This document shows positions 26,116 to 34,236 of a DNA stretch of 64,000 nt, piece by piece; within the stretch, counting starts at the first letter, position 1; each line of letters starts with the position of its first letter. The notes below the pieces were generated by a model, which saw only the letters and a program-made list of their open reading frames with translations, was not told where the DNA came from and did no database searches. Both the position numbers and the translations under genes were made by a program. The DNA comes from Phycisphaerales bacterium (GTDB lineage: Bacteria > Planctomycetota > Phycisphaerae > Phycisphaerales > UBA1924). The stretch is from positions 181,256 through 245,255 of the forward strand of contig JANQNW010000003.1 of NCBI GenBank assembly GCA_028279375.1, written 5' to 3'.

Positions 26116-27261
26116 CTACGCGCCGACGTAGCGGGCGTACAGCGCCCGCGCCCGCTCGATCCGTGTGGTGCCGCTCACGATCGTGCGGCCATTCGGGAAG
26201 ATCGAGAGTTCGATCGGCCCGCCCTCGTCGCCGACCTCGTCTCGCAGCGCGCCGCGAAGCATGAAGGGATTCTGCTGGAACTCGCCGAAGGACGAGAGAC
26301 GCATCGCCAACCCCTCGAGATCGATTACGCCCGTCTCGACGGCTGGTGAGATCTGCACGCTCGCGCGTCCGCAGAGCGCCATCGACTGGGAACTCCGATC
26401 TCCGGTCATGAAGGGGAACTGGCGCCTTTGGCAGCACTCACAGGAGCCGTCCGCCCCAACCGCAGAGACGTCGACGCTTCTGAATTCGCTCCGCCAGAGG
26501 TCGATCGAGGTGAGATTCCTGCTGACGCTGGCGAAGTCACCAACGAGGACCTTGATGGCCTCCGCTGACTGCATTGCCGCGACCGTATTCACCGCGCTGG
26601 CGAGCACGCCGGCTGTGTCGCACGTCGGCGAGGCCCCCGGTGGAGGCGGCTCCGGAAAGACGCAGCGGAGGCAGGGGGATTCATGGCCACTCCATGGCGG
26701 CGCCGGATCACCCGTGGCGGCCCGGGGCAGGATCGTCATCTGGAGACCCGTCACACCAATGACGCCGCCATAGATGAGAGGGATGCCCGCGCTGACCGCG
26801 ACATCGTTCAACAGGTAGCGCGTCTCGAAGTTGTCAGTCGCGTCGATCAGCAGATCAGGTTCGAGCGCAAGAGCGCTCCGGATGTTCGCACTGCTGAAGT
26901 CATCTGCAATCGGTTCGATCTCGATCGATGAGTTCACCTCGCGCAACCGGCGCGCCGCGGCATGCGCCTTCGGGATGCCCTGGGCGGCGTCCCGCTCGTC
27001 GAAGAGCGATTGGCGCTGCAGATTGGAGCGCTCGACGACATCGCGATCGACGATGGTCAGGCGGCCGACGCCGGCGCGGGTGAGTGTGTCAGCGATGGAT
27101 GTTCCGAGGGCGCCGCAGCCGATGAGGAGTACGCGGCCTTCAGCGAGTGCGCGTTGCCCAGGTTCACCGATCTGCGGCAATCGTACTTGTCGAGAATACC
27201 TTTCAAGTTGATCTGCGCCATTGTTTGACACTGGAGCAATCGGCCTTTCAGTGATTCTCAT
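26116..27261 (-). CDS. ThiF/MoeB-family E1-like adenylyltransferase
   Basis: It would adenylate the C-terminus of a ubiquitin-like sulfur carrier (ThiS or MoaD type). The protein is 381 residues. Core at ~20-260: nucleotide loop LLIGCGALGTS, IVDRDVVERSNLQRQSLF (Arg/Asp ATP contacts), DATDNFETRYLLND, zinc pairs CLRC and CECC, and CDTAGVLASAVN with the Cys used in thioester chemistry. Unlike most MoeB it carries a ~95-residue C-terminal domain that is neither a clear rhodanese nor a ThiS fold (no CRxGxR loop). Its ATG overlaps the stop of the upstream membrane gene (ATGA). No thiS, moaD or thiG is near, so the pathway is unassigned. Confidence 0.88.
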   Translation of the reverse strand: MRITERPIAPVSNNGADQLERYSRQVRLPQIGEPGQRALAEGRVLLIGCGALGTSIADTLTRAGVGRLTIVDRDVVERSNLQRQSLFDERDAAQGIPKAHAAARRLREVNSSIEIEPIADDFSSANIRSALALEPDLLIDATDNFETRYLLNDVAVSAGIPLIYGGVIGVTGLQMTILPRAATGDPAPPWSGHESPCLRCVFPEPPPPGASPTCDTAGVLASAVNTVAAMQSAEAIKVLVGDFASVSRNLTSIDLWRSEFRSVDVSAVGADGSCECCQRRQFPFMTGDRSSQSMALCGRASVQISPAVETGVIDLEGLAMRLSSFGEFQQNPFMLRGALRDEVGDEGGPIELSIFPNGRTIVSGTTRIERARALYARYVGA

Positions 27262-27812
27262 TTATCCAGATTCGTCGTTGTCGCGTTTCTGATATTCGCG
27301 AACAGGAAAGTTGCGAACAGGAGCCCGATGGCGATGTATCCGGCCAAGGCCCCTGATGCCCACAGCGTCGCATTCGAGTCCTGCAAGGTGTCGAGAATCC
27401 ATCGAACTGCGAGCCACACTGAGGCCAGGTAGTACACCGAGAACAGGATGTAGAACCCGTATGATACGTATCGCTCTACGCTGCGCCGGTCGGGGTGGCC
27501 TTGCGCTTCCAGCCAGTGCTCCCATCCAGAGCTCAGATCATCGTCGAGGACATTCGGCTCGATCACATCCTTGATGAACGATCCGCATCGCATCATTCCG
27601 TGATTCTCAGCCAGGAACAGCAAGACGATGGTGATCACGAGCAGTGGGAGTGTCAGCAATACGACGCCGATGTTCTGGAATTCCGAAAGGAACTGGACTG
27701 CCGGCACAACGAAGATCCCGAATCCGGCGATCTTAAATATCCGAGCCTTGCATTCCTTGATCTCCTCACGAAGCGTTGTGTACTGGTGCTCGAGGAAACA
27801 TGATTTCTTCAT
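27258..27812 (-). CDS. Four-helix integral membrane protein, unknown
   Basis: This 184-residue protein begins MKKSCFLEHQYTTLREE. An N-terminal charged helix precedes TM1 (~28-47), TM2 (~53-75), a ~45-residue soluble loop (SSGWEHWLEAQGHPDRRS), TM3 (~113-135) and TM4 (~148-170). I recognise no family. GC content is visibly lower than in neighbours and AAA, TTT and ATA codons are more frequent, so it may be transferred. It is translationally coupled (ATGA overlap) to the ThiF/MoeB-like gene downstream, which suggests a functional link. The start at ATG 27812 is chosen for AGGTG 6 nt upstream; the frame is open 48 codons further without support. Confidence 0.78.
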   Translation of the reverse strand: MKKSCFLEHQYTTLREEIKECKARIFKIAGFGIFVVPAVQFLSEFQNIGVVLLTLPLLVITIVLLFLAENHGMMRCGSFIKDVIEPNVLDDDLSSGWEHWLEAQGHPDRRSVERYVSYGFYILFSVYYLASVWLAVRWILDTLQDSNATLWASGALAGYIAIGLLFATFLFANIRNATTTNLDK

Positions 27813-27906
27813 TAGATACACCTGCGCCTTCGAGCATTGCACGTAGATCCTGCACAACGCAGTGCTGCGATCATCCCAAGAAGCACAGATATTGTATGGC
27901 GGGCGT

Positions 27907-29052
27907 CTAGCTGTTCTCGAAGAGAAACGCGGAGTCTTCGAGACGCGCTGTGCCATGCTCTGAGACGGCGAACTGACGTCCTTTGATCATGCTCGCCGAG
28001 CCGTACGCGCCGTCCTTACGGACCGCATACATCACGACGTTGAAGTTCGGTGCGCCGCGTCTATTCAGGAGACGCACCGATCTTGTGCGAGACGCGATGT
28101 GCCGAAGCACATGAAGGCATGCGTCCGTCGGGTGATCACCCTGTTCCATGCGCATGACGGCCAGTCGCGCGCCGCACACCTGGATCACTGCTTCACCTCT
28201 TCCCGTCGCGCCGGCCGAGCCGACCTCGTTCTCGGTATACAGGCCGGCGCCGATGATCGGCGAGTCGCCGACGCGCCCCGGCAGCTTCCAGCTGAGGCCG
28301 CTTGTCGTCGTCACGCCCGCGAGATCACCATCGGCGTTGAGACCTGAGCAATGGATCGTGCCTGACGTGTGCGGTACGCCGTCGATCCATACGACATCAT
28401 CGAGGACGGCGACGGCGGCTGGATCATGGTGAGGCTCATTCCCGCGCCGCCCAGTCGGCTCAAATGCGGATCGCTCGGGATCGGGGCGCAACGGAAGATC
28501 GAACTCGTCCTTCTCCAGCCAGTCGTCATTCGGATTGAGTCCGGAGCGCCAGCGGAGCCATGCGCGACGCGCATCCTCCGTGAGGAGATTCTGCTCCTGG
28601 AACCCGAGGCGTTTTGCGAATCGGAGAGCTCCCTCGCCAACGAGCAGCACATGATCAGTGCGCCGGGCCACCTCGAGCGCCACTTTCGATGGATTCCGGA
28701 TGTTCCGAAGCGACGCGACCGCGCCGGCTCGATGTCGTGGCCCGTGCATGACCGACGCGTCGAGTTCGACGACGCCGTCTTCATTCGGAAGTCCGCCGAG
28801 TCCGACGGTCATGTCGTTGGGATCATCCTCGACGATGCCGACACCCTCCACGACGGACTCCAGCGGGTCCATGCCGTCGGTCATGAGCTTCGAGGCTCGC
28901 GCAACCGTCGCAAGTCCGTTCGCTGAAGCGATGACGACCGGAGGACGTCCCATGGCGCCGGCGGCCCGCGCTGCAGACGGCGCGAGGAGTCCAGCCGCTC
29001 CCAGCGCGCTCGCGGCGCCGACAAACTCACGTCGTGTCAGATGACTGCCCAT
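27907..29052 (-). CDS. Glycosylasparaginase (Ntn hydrolase), Tat-exported
   Basis: It would cleave N4-(beta-N-acetylglucosaminyl)-L-asparagine, releasing aspartate from N-glycan remnants, or act as an isoaspartyl peptidase. The 381-residue protein starts with a twin-arginine signal (LTRREFVGAASALGAAGLL). The Ntn nucleophile is placed at T232 in HTSGTIHC: this aligns with HDTIGM of the Flavobacterium enzyme, so autocleavage would occur at Gly-Thr rather than Asp-Thr. VTTTSGLSWKLPGRVGDSPIIGAGLY and the later GATGRGEAV are strongly conserved. AGGAG lies 7 nt before the ATG. It is 26 bp downstream of the phosphofructokinase gene. Confidence 0.9.
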   Translation of the reverse strand: MGSHLTRREFVGAASALGAAGLLAPSAARAAGAMGRPPVVIASANGLATVARASKLMTDGMDPLESVVEGVGIVEDDPNDMTVGLGGLPNEDGVVELDASVMHGPRHRAGAVASLRNIRNPSKVALEVARRTDHVLLVGEGALRFAKRLGFQEQNLLTEDARRAWLRWRSGLNPNDDWLEKDEFDLPLRPDPERSAFEPTGRRGNEPHHDPAAVAVLDDVVWIDGVPHTSGTIHCSGLNADGDLAGVTTTSGLSWKLPGRVGDSPIIGAGLYTENEVGSAGATGRGEAVIQVCGARLAVMRMEQGDHPTDACLHVLRHIASRTRSVRLLNRRGAPNFNVVMYAVRKDGAYGSASMIKGRQFAVSEHGTARLEDSAFLFENS

Positions 29053-29078
29053 GATCTGCTCCTTGCGCTGGGTCGACC

Positions 29079-30287
29079 TCAGTCGAATCTCCCCATCGTC
29101 GGCAATGGACCGACGAGCGGGCGCACGTAATCGAGGAAGGCCTCAGTGACATCGTTGTGGCCACGGATGTACTCATCAGGCATGGTGCGCGTCTTCGCGG
29201 CGACGGATTTCAGGTCGACTGCCTTCATATCCGCCCAGTAGGGATCATCACCCACGCGCTTGATGGCGATCGATGCGTCGAAGTCGCCCATCAGCGCGAT
29301 TTCCGCCGCCTTGCGGCCTGCCGCGCGCGCCTCCGCCTGATCGACGGGACTTGCGTCAGGAAAACACCTCTGCAGATAACCGAAGGTGTCTGCGCGCACG
29401 CGCGGCGGCTTGCCGCCCTGCGGCGTGAGCTTCACGCGCAGCAGATTCGCCAGCCAGTCACCCAGCGCGCCCGTTCCCGAGAGCTGTACGTTGCCGTGCG
29501 CATCCACTTCCCTCAGACCAGACATGAGAGCGCTGATCGGTTCCCCTGCGGCGTTGTGGATTCCCTCTGAGACGGCGATATGACAACGTCCCAGGCGTGC
29601 GTAGACGCGGTCCACATCCGCGACGAATTCATCCGGATCGAAGTTGCGCTCGGGAAGGTAGATCAGATGTGGACCGTCGTCGTGATGCTGGCGAGCCAGG
29701 GCCGAAGCCGCAGTCAGGAAGCCGGCGTGGCGTCCCATGACGATGTTGATCTTGATTCCCGGAAGCGACTTGTTGTCAAGCGAGTCGCCAAGGAACGCCA
29801 ACGCGACGAAGCGCGCCGCCGACGGATATCCTGGCGTGTGATCACTCTCCATGAGATCGTTGTCGATCGTCTTGGGGATGTGAAAGCAGCGCAGTTCGTA
29901 TCCGGAGTCGTTCGACAACTCGTTGACGATGCGACAGGTATCCGACGAGTCGTTGCCGCCGATGTAGAAGAAATAGCGAATGTCATTCTCTTTGCAGTTC
30001 TCGAAGATGCGCTCGCAGTAGGTCGAATCAGGCTTGTCGCGCGTCGATCCAAGGGCCGCGGAAGGCGTTCCGGCGATTGCTTCGAGTTGATCATTCGGGA
30101 TGTGCGTGAGGTCGATGACCTGCTTCTCGGCCATACCGCGCACACCGTTCCTGGCGCCGACGACGCGCTTGATCGCATCAGCGCCGCGGAGCCCTTCGAC
30201 AACGCCCACCAAGGACTGGTTGATGACCGCGGTCGGTCCGCCGGACTGTCCGATGACCGCGTTTCCAACGAGCAACTCCGATGACAT
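29079..30287 (-). CDS. PPi-dependent 6-phosphofructokinase
   Basis: It phosphorylates fructose 6-phosphate reversibly with pyrophosphate. The protein is 402 residues. Key positions: GQSGGPTAVIN (N-terminal loop), GGNDSSDT at 110-117 with Asp where ATP enzymes carry Gly, and PKTIDND at 138-144 with Lys where ATP enzymes carry Gly. That Asp/Lys pair is the known mark of PPi specificity. NIVMGRHAGFLTA and PERNFD contribute the sugar-phosphate site. The start is ATG 30287 with GGAGAA 9 nt upstream; 12 further upstream codons lack similarity. It leads the long minus-strand run. Confidence 0.92.
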   Translation of the reverse strand: MSSELLVGNAVIGQSGGPTAVINQSLVGVVEGLRGADAIKRVVGARNGVRGMAEKQVIDLTHIPNDQLEAIAGTPSAALGSTRDKPDSTYCERIFENCKENDIRYFFYIGGNDSSDTCRIVNELSNDSGYELRCFHIPKTIDNDLMESDHTPGYPSAARFVALAFLGDSLDNKSLPGIKINIVMGRHAGFLTAASALARQHHDDGPHLIYLPERNFDPDEFVADVDRVYARLGRCHIAVSEGIHNAAGEPISALMSGLREVDAHGNVQLSGTGALGDWLANLLRVKLTPQGGKPPRVRADTFGYLQRCFPDASPVDQAEARAAGRKAAEIALMGDFDASIAIKRVGDDPYWADMKAVDLKSVAAKTRTMPDEYIRGHNDVTEAFLDYVRPLVGPLPTMGRFD

Positions 30288-30418
30288 GCGGCGTGTTCTC
30301 CGTCGAATGGGGGGCCAGATCAAGGCGCAGGAAGACTCGTCATGTTACCTGAGGGCTGATTACTGCAGGCGCCGCGTGCGAGCGGGCGCCGGCGTCAGGC
30401 GCTTCGTACACTGCGTCC

Positions 30419-31039
30419 ATGTTCGGAAGACGGATCTTCTGGCTCAGCGCGCTCGTGCTCCTCGGCGGCTGTGCGACATCTCCCCAGCCATCTGAGTTCA
30501 CCATCGGGCCGGGCGCCTACCCTGAGGCGTTCGAAGTCGCGCGTGACGAGCTCCGAAGGGCGGGCTTCGAGGTGGAGCGCGTGGATGCACGCTCCGGCGT
30601 CATCACCACCCGCTCGAAGGGGTCTTCCGGGATCGCGACCCCCTGGAATCAGGATGAGTCGTCCCTGGGCCAGGAATTCACGGCCCTGGCCCATCACCGG
30701 CGGCGAAAAGTGATCGTTCGATTCGAACCTCTCCAGCAGGAGGCCGTAGAAACCACTGCAACAGGGCAGTCTCCTGTGGGGAGCGGAGAACAGGATCTCC
30801 GTCTCCTGGGAGGCGACCTCAGAGTCAGTGTGGTCGTGCTGGTCGAGGAGTACCGGCGCCTTGGAAAGCAGGTCGATCCGGTCTCCATCCGGCTCACCAG
30901 CGTATCCAGGGATGTCTCGGATCCCGATCAACCCATGCCGAAGCGATACGTCTTCGCCGTTGACCCCGATGAGCATCTTTCGGGGCGTTTGGCCCAGGCG
31001 ATGTCCGCTCGGGTCGGGTCGGCTGAATCGGGCTCCTGA
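30419..31039 (+). CDS. Lipoprotein of unknown function
   Basis: This 206-residue protein has a lipoprotein signal peptide (MFGRRIFWLSALVLLGGC, lipobox LGGC with Cys18). The mature part has a short alpha/beta segment (AFEVARDELRRAGFEVERVDARSGVITT) that looks like the lipoprotein folds that sample variation across two helices and strands, then a beta-rich region. No catalytic motif was found. There is no Shine-Dalgarno. TACACT (30407-30412) lies 6 nt before the ATG, suggesting a leaderless mRNA. It is divergent from phosphofructokinase. Confidence 0.83.
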   Translation: MFGRRIFWLSALVLLGGCATSPQPSEFTIGPGAYPEAFEVARDELRRAGFEVERVDARSGVITTRSKGSSGIATPWNQDESSLGQEFTALAHHRRRKVIVRFEPLQQEAVETTATGQSPVGSGEQDLRLLGGDLRVSVVVLVEEYRRLGKQVDPVSIRLTSVSRDVSDPDQPMPKRYVFAVDPDEHLSGRLAQAMSARVGSAESGS

Positions 31040-31143
31040 GTCCGGTGGTCGGGCGCTGGCGTGTCCGATAACCCTTTGTGTCCCGGTGGGTTCGAGTGGT
31101 CGATATAGCCAATAATGAGGCCGCCGGAATAAGGGAACCCGAC

Positions 31144-31165
31144 ACCCGCCAAGTATGCGGGTTTG
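31144..31165 (+). other. Weak hairpin with short T-run between lipoprotein and LuxR genes
   Basis: ACCCGC/GCGGGT (31144-31149 with 31157-31162), 7-nt loop, then TTTGG. It is too weak to call a terminator with confidence. The 244-bp gap also contains AT-rich promoter-like sequence near 31096-31118 without a clear -35/-10 pair. Confidence 0.3.
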
Positions 31166-31283
31166 GTGAGCGGCGTGTTGCCGTTGTGTTTCCGGACGTC
31201 GGGTTCAGAGATCATTCAGGTTGCGAGGGCTCACTTGATCGCCTCCAACTACGGCCACCTTTCCAGGATCGAAAGGACAGACT

Positions 31284-32084
31284 ATGGAATCAGCGAGAAG
31301 CGTAGATTCGCGAAATGTGGAAGTTGCGATGGAGGTTGCCCAGGCGATTAACGCCCTGCCGGCCGTCGCGACCTTGAGTTGGGCGGAGAGGGCCGCAGCG
31401 TCACTGCTGCCGCTTCGACCCGACGCCTTGATCGCCGTCTCGATCGGCGAAGTCGATGAGGATGGGAATCTCGTTCGTGTTGAAGCGACGGGTTCCGCCG
31501 TCGAGATCGGCGCCGACAGGCTCGACAACTTCAAACGACGATTTGATGGCGGCGGCGGCCTGGGTTGGCGCGCCGAGCGTCTCGGTGTTGGCGCGAACGT
31601 CAAACAGCGCAACGTTGACGCGAGCCCTGGTTCCGAAGCGTGGCGCCGCATGGGCGTGACGCAGTTGCTCACCGGCACAGTGCCGCTCGTCGATCGCACG
31701 CCGTCGCGCGTGCTGGTTGTTGAACTCGGTCTCCGCGCTGAGGATCGCCCTTTCACCGACGGTGAGATGGTCCTCCTGAGAGCGACGCTCACTCCGGTGG
31801 CTCGGAAGGCCGTGATGGCCTTCGGCTCGAATGCCGATAGTCCGTCGCATCCGCTGACGGCTCGCGAGCAGGAGGTGCTCGAGCATCTGACGCTCGGCAA
31901 GAGCGTGAAGCAGATCGCCATGGACCTGCAGCGCAGTCCGCATACGGTGCATGACCATGTGAAGTCACTGCACCGGAAGCTGCATGCGTCGAGCCGAGGC
32001 GAGTTGATCGCCAGGGCGCTCGGTCATCTCGGTGTGAGACGCCCCGCAGGCGGCGCGAAACGTCAGGGGTTGATGTCAGCCTGA
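31284..32084 (+). CDS. LuxR-family transcriptional regulator with GAF-like sensor region
   Basis: This 266-residue protein has a ~165-residue N-terminal region of mixed alpha/beta content that could be a degenerate GAF sensor (no recognisable ligand residues). A LuxR-type HTH follows at ~190-250: LTAREQEVLEHLTLGKSVKQIA and SPHTVHDHVKSLHRKL, with the conserved E, the L-x-x-G and the V-x-x-H spacing. There is no receiver domain. ATG 31284 has AAAGGA 6 nt upstream. A strong terminator follows 48 bp downstream, so it is probably a single-gene unit. Targets are unknown. Confidence 0.88.
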   Translation: MESARSVDSRNVEVAMEVAQAINALPAVATLSWAERAAASLLPLRPDALIAVSIGEVDEDGNLVRVEATGSAVEIGADRLDNFKRRFDGGGGLGWRAERLGVGANVKQRNVDASPGSEAWRRMGVTQLLTGTVPLVDRTPSRVLVVELGLRAEDRPFTDGEMVLLRATLTPVARKAVMAFGSNADSPSHPLTAREQEVLEHLTLGKSVKQIAMDLQRSPHTVHDHVKSLHRKLHASSRGELIARALGHLGVRRPAGGAKRQGLMSA

Positions 32085-32131
32085 AAGGACGAGTGACCCG
32101 AATGTTTGGTCATGGAACAACGACACGATTC

Positions 32132-32168
32132 ACGAGGCTCGCCAGTTTGGCGGGCCTCGTGTCGTTTT
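32132..32168 (+). terminator. Intrinsic terminator of the LuxR-type gene
   Basis: A 12-bp stem ACGAGGCTCGCC/GGCGGGCCTCGT (one T-G pair; loop AGTTT) is followed by GTCGTTTT. Confidence 0.85.
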
Positions 32169-32278
32169 GGACCCATGATGCCTCCGACTCGAATGGGGGC
32201 CGCCCCTGGGGCTGATGTCTCCTCTCTCCCGGCCGCTCAAGTAGACTGAGCGGCATGCCAAGGGCAGGGAGGGAGTGT

Positions 32279-33007
32279 ATGGATGACGCCGGGAAGGCTC
32301 TTCGAATCGCACGTCAACACGCTGAGACCTCGATGCTCATGGGTGTTGACTTCCTTCCCACGAGTCTGAAAGAGGTCTTCGCCACAGAGGTCGCCGAGCC
32401 GGTGGCGCCTGGGGCTCCATCGTCGAGGGCGAACGGGGACCCGGATGAGAAGGCGTCGAAGCTCAAGGCGCTGCGTATTCGTCATGACGCCGAGTGTCCG
32501 CACTGCACCCTGGCGACCAGCCATACGCAGACTGTGTTTGGCGAGGGGAATCCAGACGCTCGTCTGATGTTCGTCGGCGAGGCGCCCGGCGCCGAAGAGG
32601 ATCGCCTCGGCCGGCCATTCGTTGGACGCTCGGGGAAGCTCCTCGACCAGATGATCAAGGCGATGGGAATGGACAGGTCGGACGTCTTCATCGCCAATGT
32701 GCTCAAGAGTCGTCCGCCGAACAACGCGACGCCCACACGCGAGGAAGCCTCCCGATGCGGCCCATACTTGCTCGAGCAGATTCGCATCATCGAGCCGGAA
32801 GCCATCGTGACGCTGGGCAAGCCCGCGGCGCAGCTGCTGCTGAACTCGAATGAGGCGATGGGAAAGATGCGCGGCGTGTGGCGTGAGTACGAGGGGGTGC
32901 CTTTGATGCCCACTTTTCACCCGGCGTATCTGCTTCGCTCCTACACCAAGGAGAATCGCGCGAAGGTGTGGTCCGATCTGAAGCAGGTCATGGATCGGCT
33001 GGGGTGA
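32279..33007 (+). CDS. Uracil-DNA glycosylase, family 4 (iron-sulfur type)
   Basis: It would excise uracil from DNA. The protein is 242 residues: an N-terminal ~65-residue leader, then the family 4 core CPHC (C73, C76), VFGEGNPDARLMFVGEAPGAEED (active-site motif), GRPFVGRSGKLLDQM and PTFHPAYLLR (His motif). Family 4 enzymes bind a 4Fe-4S cluster with four Cys. Here C160 is present, but the position that is Cys in KCRPP of Thermotoga UDG is Ser144 (LKSRPPNN). ATG 32279 has GGGAGG 6 nt upstream. ATG 32255 is an alternative, 7 nt after TAGACT. Confidence 0.92.
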   Translation: MDDAGKALRIARQHAETSMLMGVDFLPTSLKEVFATEVAEPVAPGAPSSRANGDPDEKASKLKALRIRHDAECPHCTLATSHTQTVFGEGNPDARLMFVGEAPGAEEDRLGRPFVGRSGKLLDQMIKAMGMDRSDVFIANVLKSRPPNNATPTREEASRCGPYLLEQIRIIEPEAIVTLGKPAAQLLLNSNEAMGKMRGVWREYEGVPLMPTFHPAYLLRSYTKENRAKVWSDLKQVMDRLG

Positions 33008-33053
33008 GGCGCGTCTCCGAAGGCGCGAAGTCGGGTCGCGTATCCTGTGATTG

Positions 33054-33452
33054 ATGGATCAGGCAATCGCCATCTTCATCGAGCGGGCACTGGGCGTGTC
33101 GCTGCTTCTGATCGGGGCGTCTCACTGCGCACAGGCGAAGCTGTGGGGGAGGCTGCTGGCCGGCGTCCTGCGCCGTGATGATGGCGCGCTGATCATCGGG
33201 ACCTTCTCCCTGCCGATCGCCTTGCTCATCGTGATCGGGCATCCGGCGTGGACGACTGACGGTCGATCACTCGTGACACTCTGTGGCTGGCTGCTGCTCG
33301 CCAAGTGCGTGGTGTACTTGCTGGCGCCACGGACAGCGCAGCGGTTCTCGATTGAACGCATGGAGCGCGGTGGGACGTTAGGCGTTGTGGGCGTCGTGAT
33401 GATGGCCGCGGGCGCTGTCATGCTGTTCGCATCATGGCGCGCGTGGTCCTAG
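33054..33452 (+). CDS. Small four-helix integral membrane protein
   Basis: A 132-residue protein with four predicted transmembrane segments at ~10-22, 42-60, 69-88 and 106-126 (MDQAIAIFIERALGVSLLLIG first; LIIGTFSLPIALLIVIGHPAW second). No family is recognised. There is no ribosome site; TATCCT (33041-33046) lies 7 nt before the ATG. The protein ends 25 bp from the convergent frr gene. The function is unknown. Confidence 0.72.
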   Translation: MDQAIAIFIERALGVSLLLIGASHCAQAKLWGRLLAGVLRRDDGALIIGTFSLPIALLIVIGHPAWTTDGRSLVTLCGWLLLAKCVVYLLAPRTAQRFSIERMERGGTLGVVGVVMMAAGAVMLFASWRAWS

Positions 33453-33477
33453 CTGAACGCGGCGCGGCGGCGCGCGA

Positions 33478-34044
33478 TCAGACTTCCATGATCTCTTTCG
33501 TCTTGTCGTCGAGCAGCTTGTCGATAGCGTGCTCGTGCTTCTTGAGGAGATCCTGGATTTCCTTCTTCAGTGTCTCGAGCTCATCCTCGGGATAGTTGAC
33601 GTCCGACGCCTTCTTCAGCTGATCAGCATGCTTGTTGGCGTCGCGCCGCACATTGCGCGCCGCGACCTTGGACTCCTCGGCGGTCTTCTTCGCGTGACCC
33701 GCGAGTTGCTTGCGCCGCTCGGTCGAGAGCGCGGGGATCGAGATTCGGATCTGCTTCGCCTCGACCATCGGGTTCAGACCGAGATCTGAAGTCTCGAGGG
33801 CCTTCTTGATCTCGCTAACAGCGCTGGCGTCGAAGGGCTTGATGAGAATCTGCGTCGGTTCCGGCACGCTGATCGAGGCGAGGGACTTGAGGTCTGTCAT
33901 CGAGCCGTAGTAATCGACCTTCACGTACTCAACGAGCGCCGTCGACGCCCGTCCGGTTCGGAGCCCCCTGAACTCATGCTTCAGGTGGTCGATGGCCTTG
34001 TCCATGCGCTCCTCAGCGTCGAGCAGGATTGAGTCAGGATCCAT
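33478..34044 (-). CDS. frr: Ribosome recycling factor
   Basis: It splits post-termination ribosomes with EF-G. The protein is 188 residues. It starts MDPDSILLDAEERMDKAIDHLKHEF and contains RGLRTGRAST, VDYYGSM, DLKSLASISVPEP, IRISIPALSTERRKQLAGHAKK and DANKHADQLKK, the family signature blocks. ATG 34044 has GGAGAG 10 nt upstream; 54 upstream codons in frame lack similarity. It is usually behind rpsB-tsf-pyrH but here is alone, ~30 kb from rpsB. Confidence 0.96.
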   Translation of the reverse strand: MDPDSILLDAEERMDKAIDHLKHEFRGLRTGRASTALVEYVKVDYYGSMTDLKSLASISVPEPTQILIKPFDASAVSEIKKALETSDLGLNPMVEAKQIRISIPALSTERRKQLAGHAKKTAEESKVAARNVRRDANKHADQLKKASDVNYPEDELETLKKEIQDLLKKHEHAIDKLLDDKTKEIMEV

Positions 34045-34166
34045 GATGCAGTTCTCTCCGCAAAGACATAGTGCTCGCGCCTCTCGATGACGAGCGTCGA
34101 AGATGATACTCGATCGTGCACGATCACCCCAACATCCAAGACACCTGAGCCTCGACGGCAGCGCAC

Positions 34167-34197
34167 GAAAAAGCGGGCGACCCGAAGGTCGCCCGCT
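34167..34197 (-). terminator. Intrinsic terminator of the dual-protease gene
   Basis: An 11-bp perfect stem AGCGGGCGACC/GGTCGCCCGCT (34172-34182 with 34187-34197, loop CGAA on the plus strand) has five T following on the minus strand. It lies 40 bp past the stop at 34237. Confidence 0.9.
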
Positions 34198-34236
34198 GGG
34201 ATGCACGAAGGTCTCGCGATTTGACAGCGATTGAGC

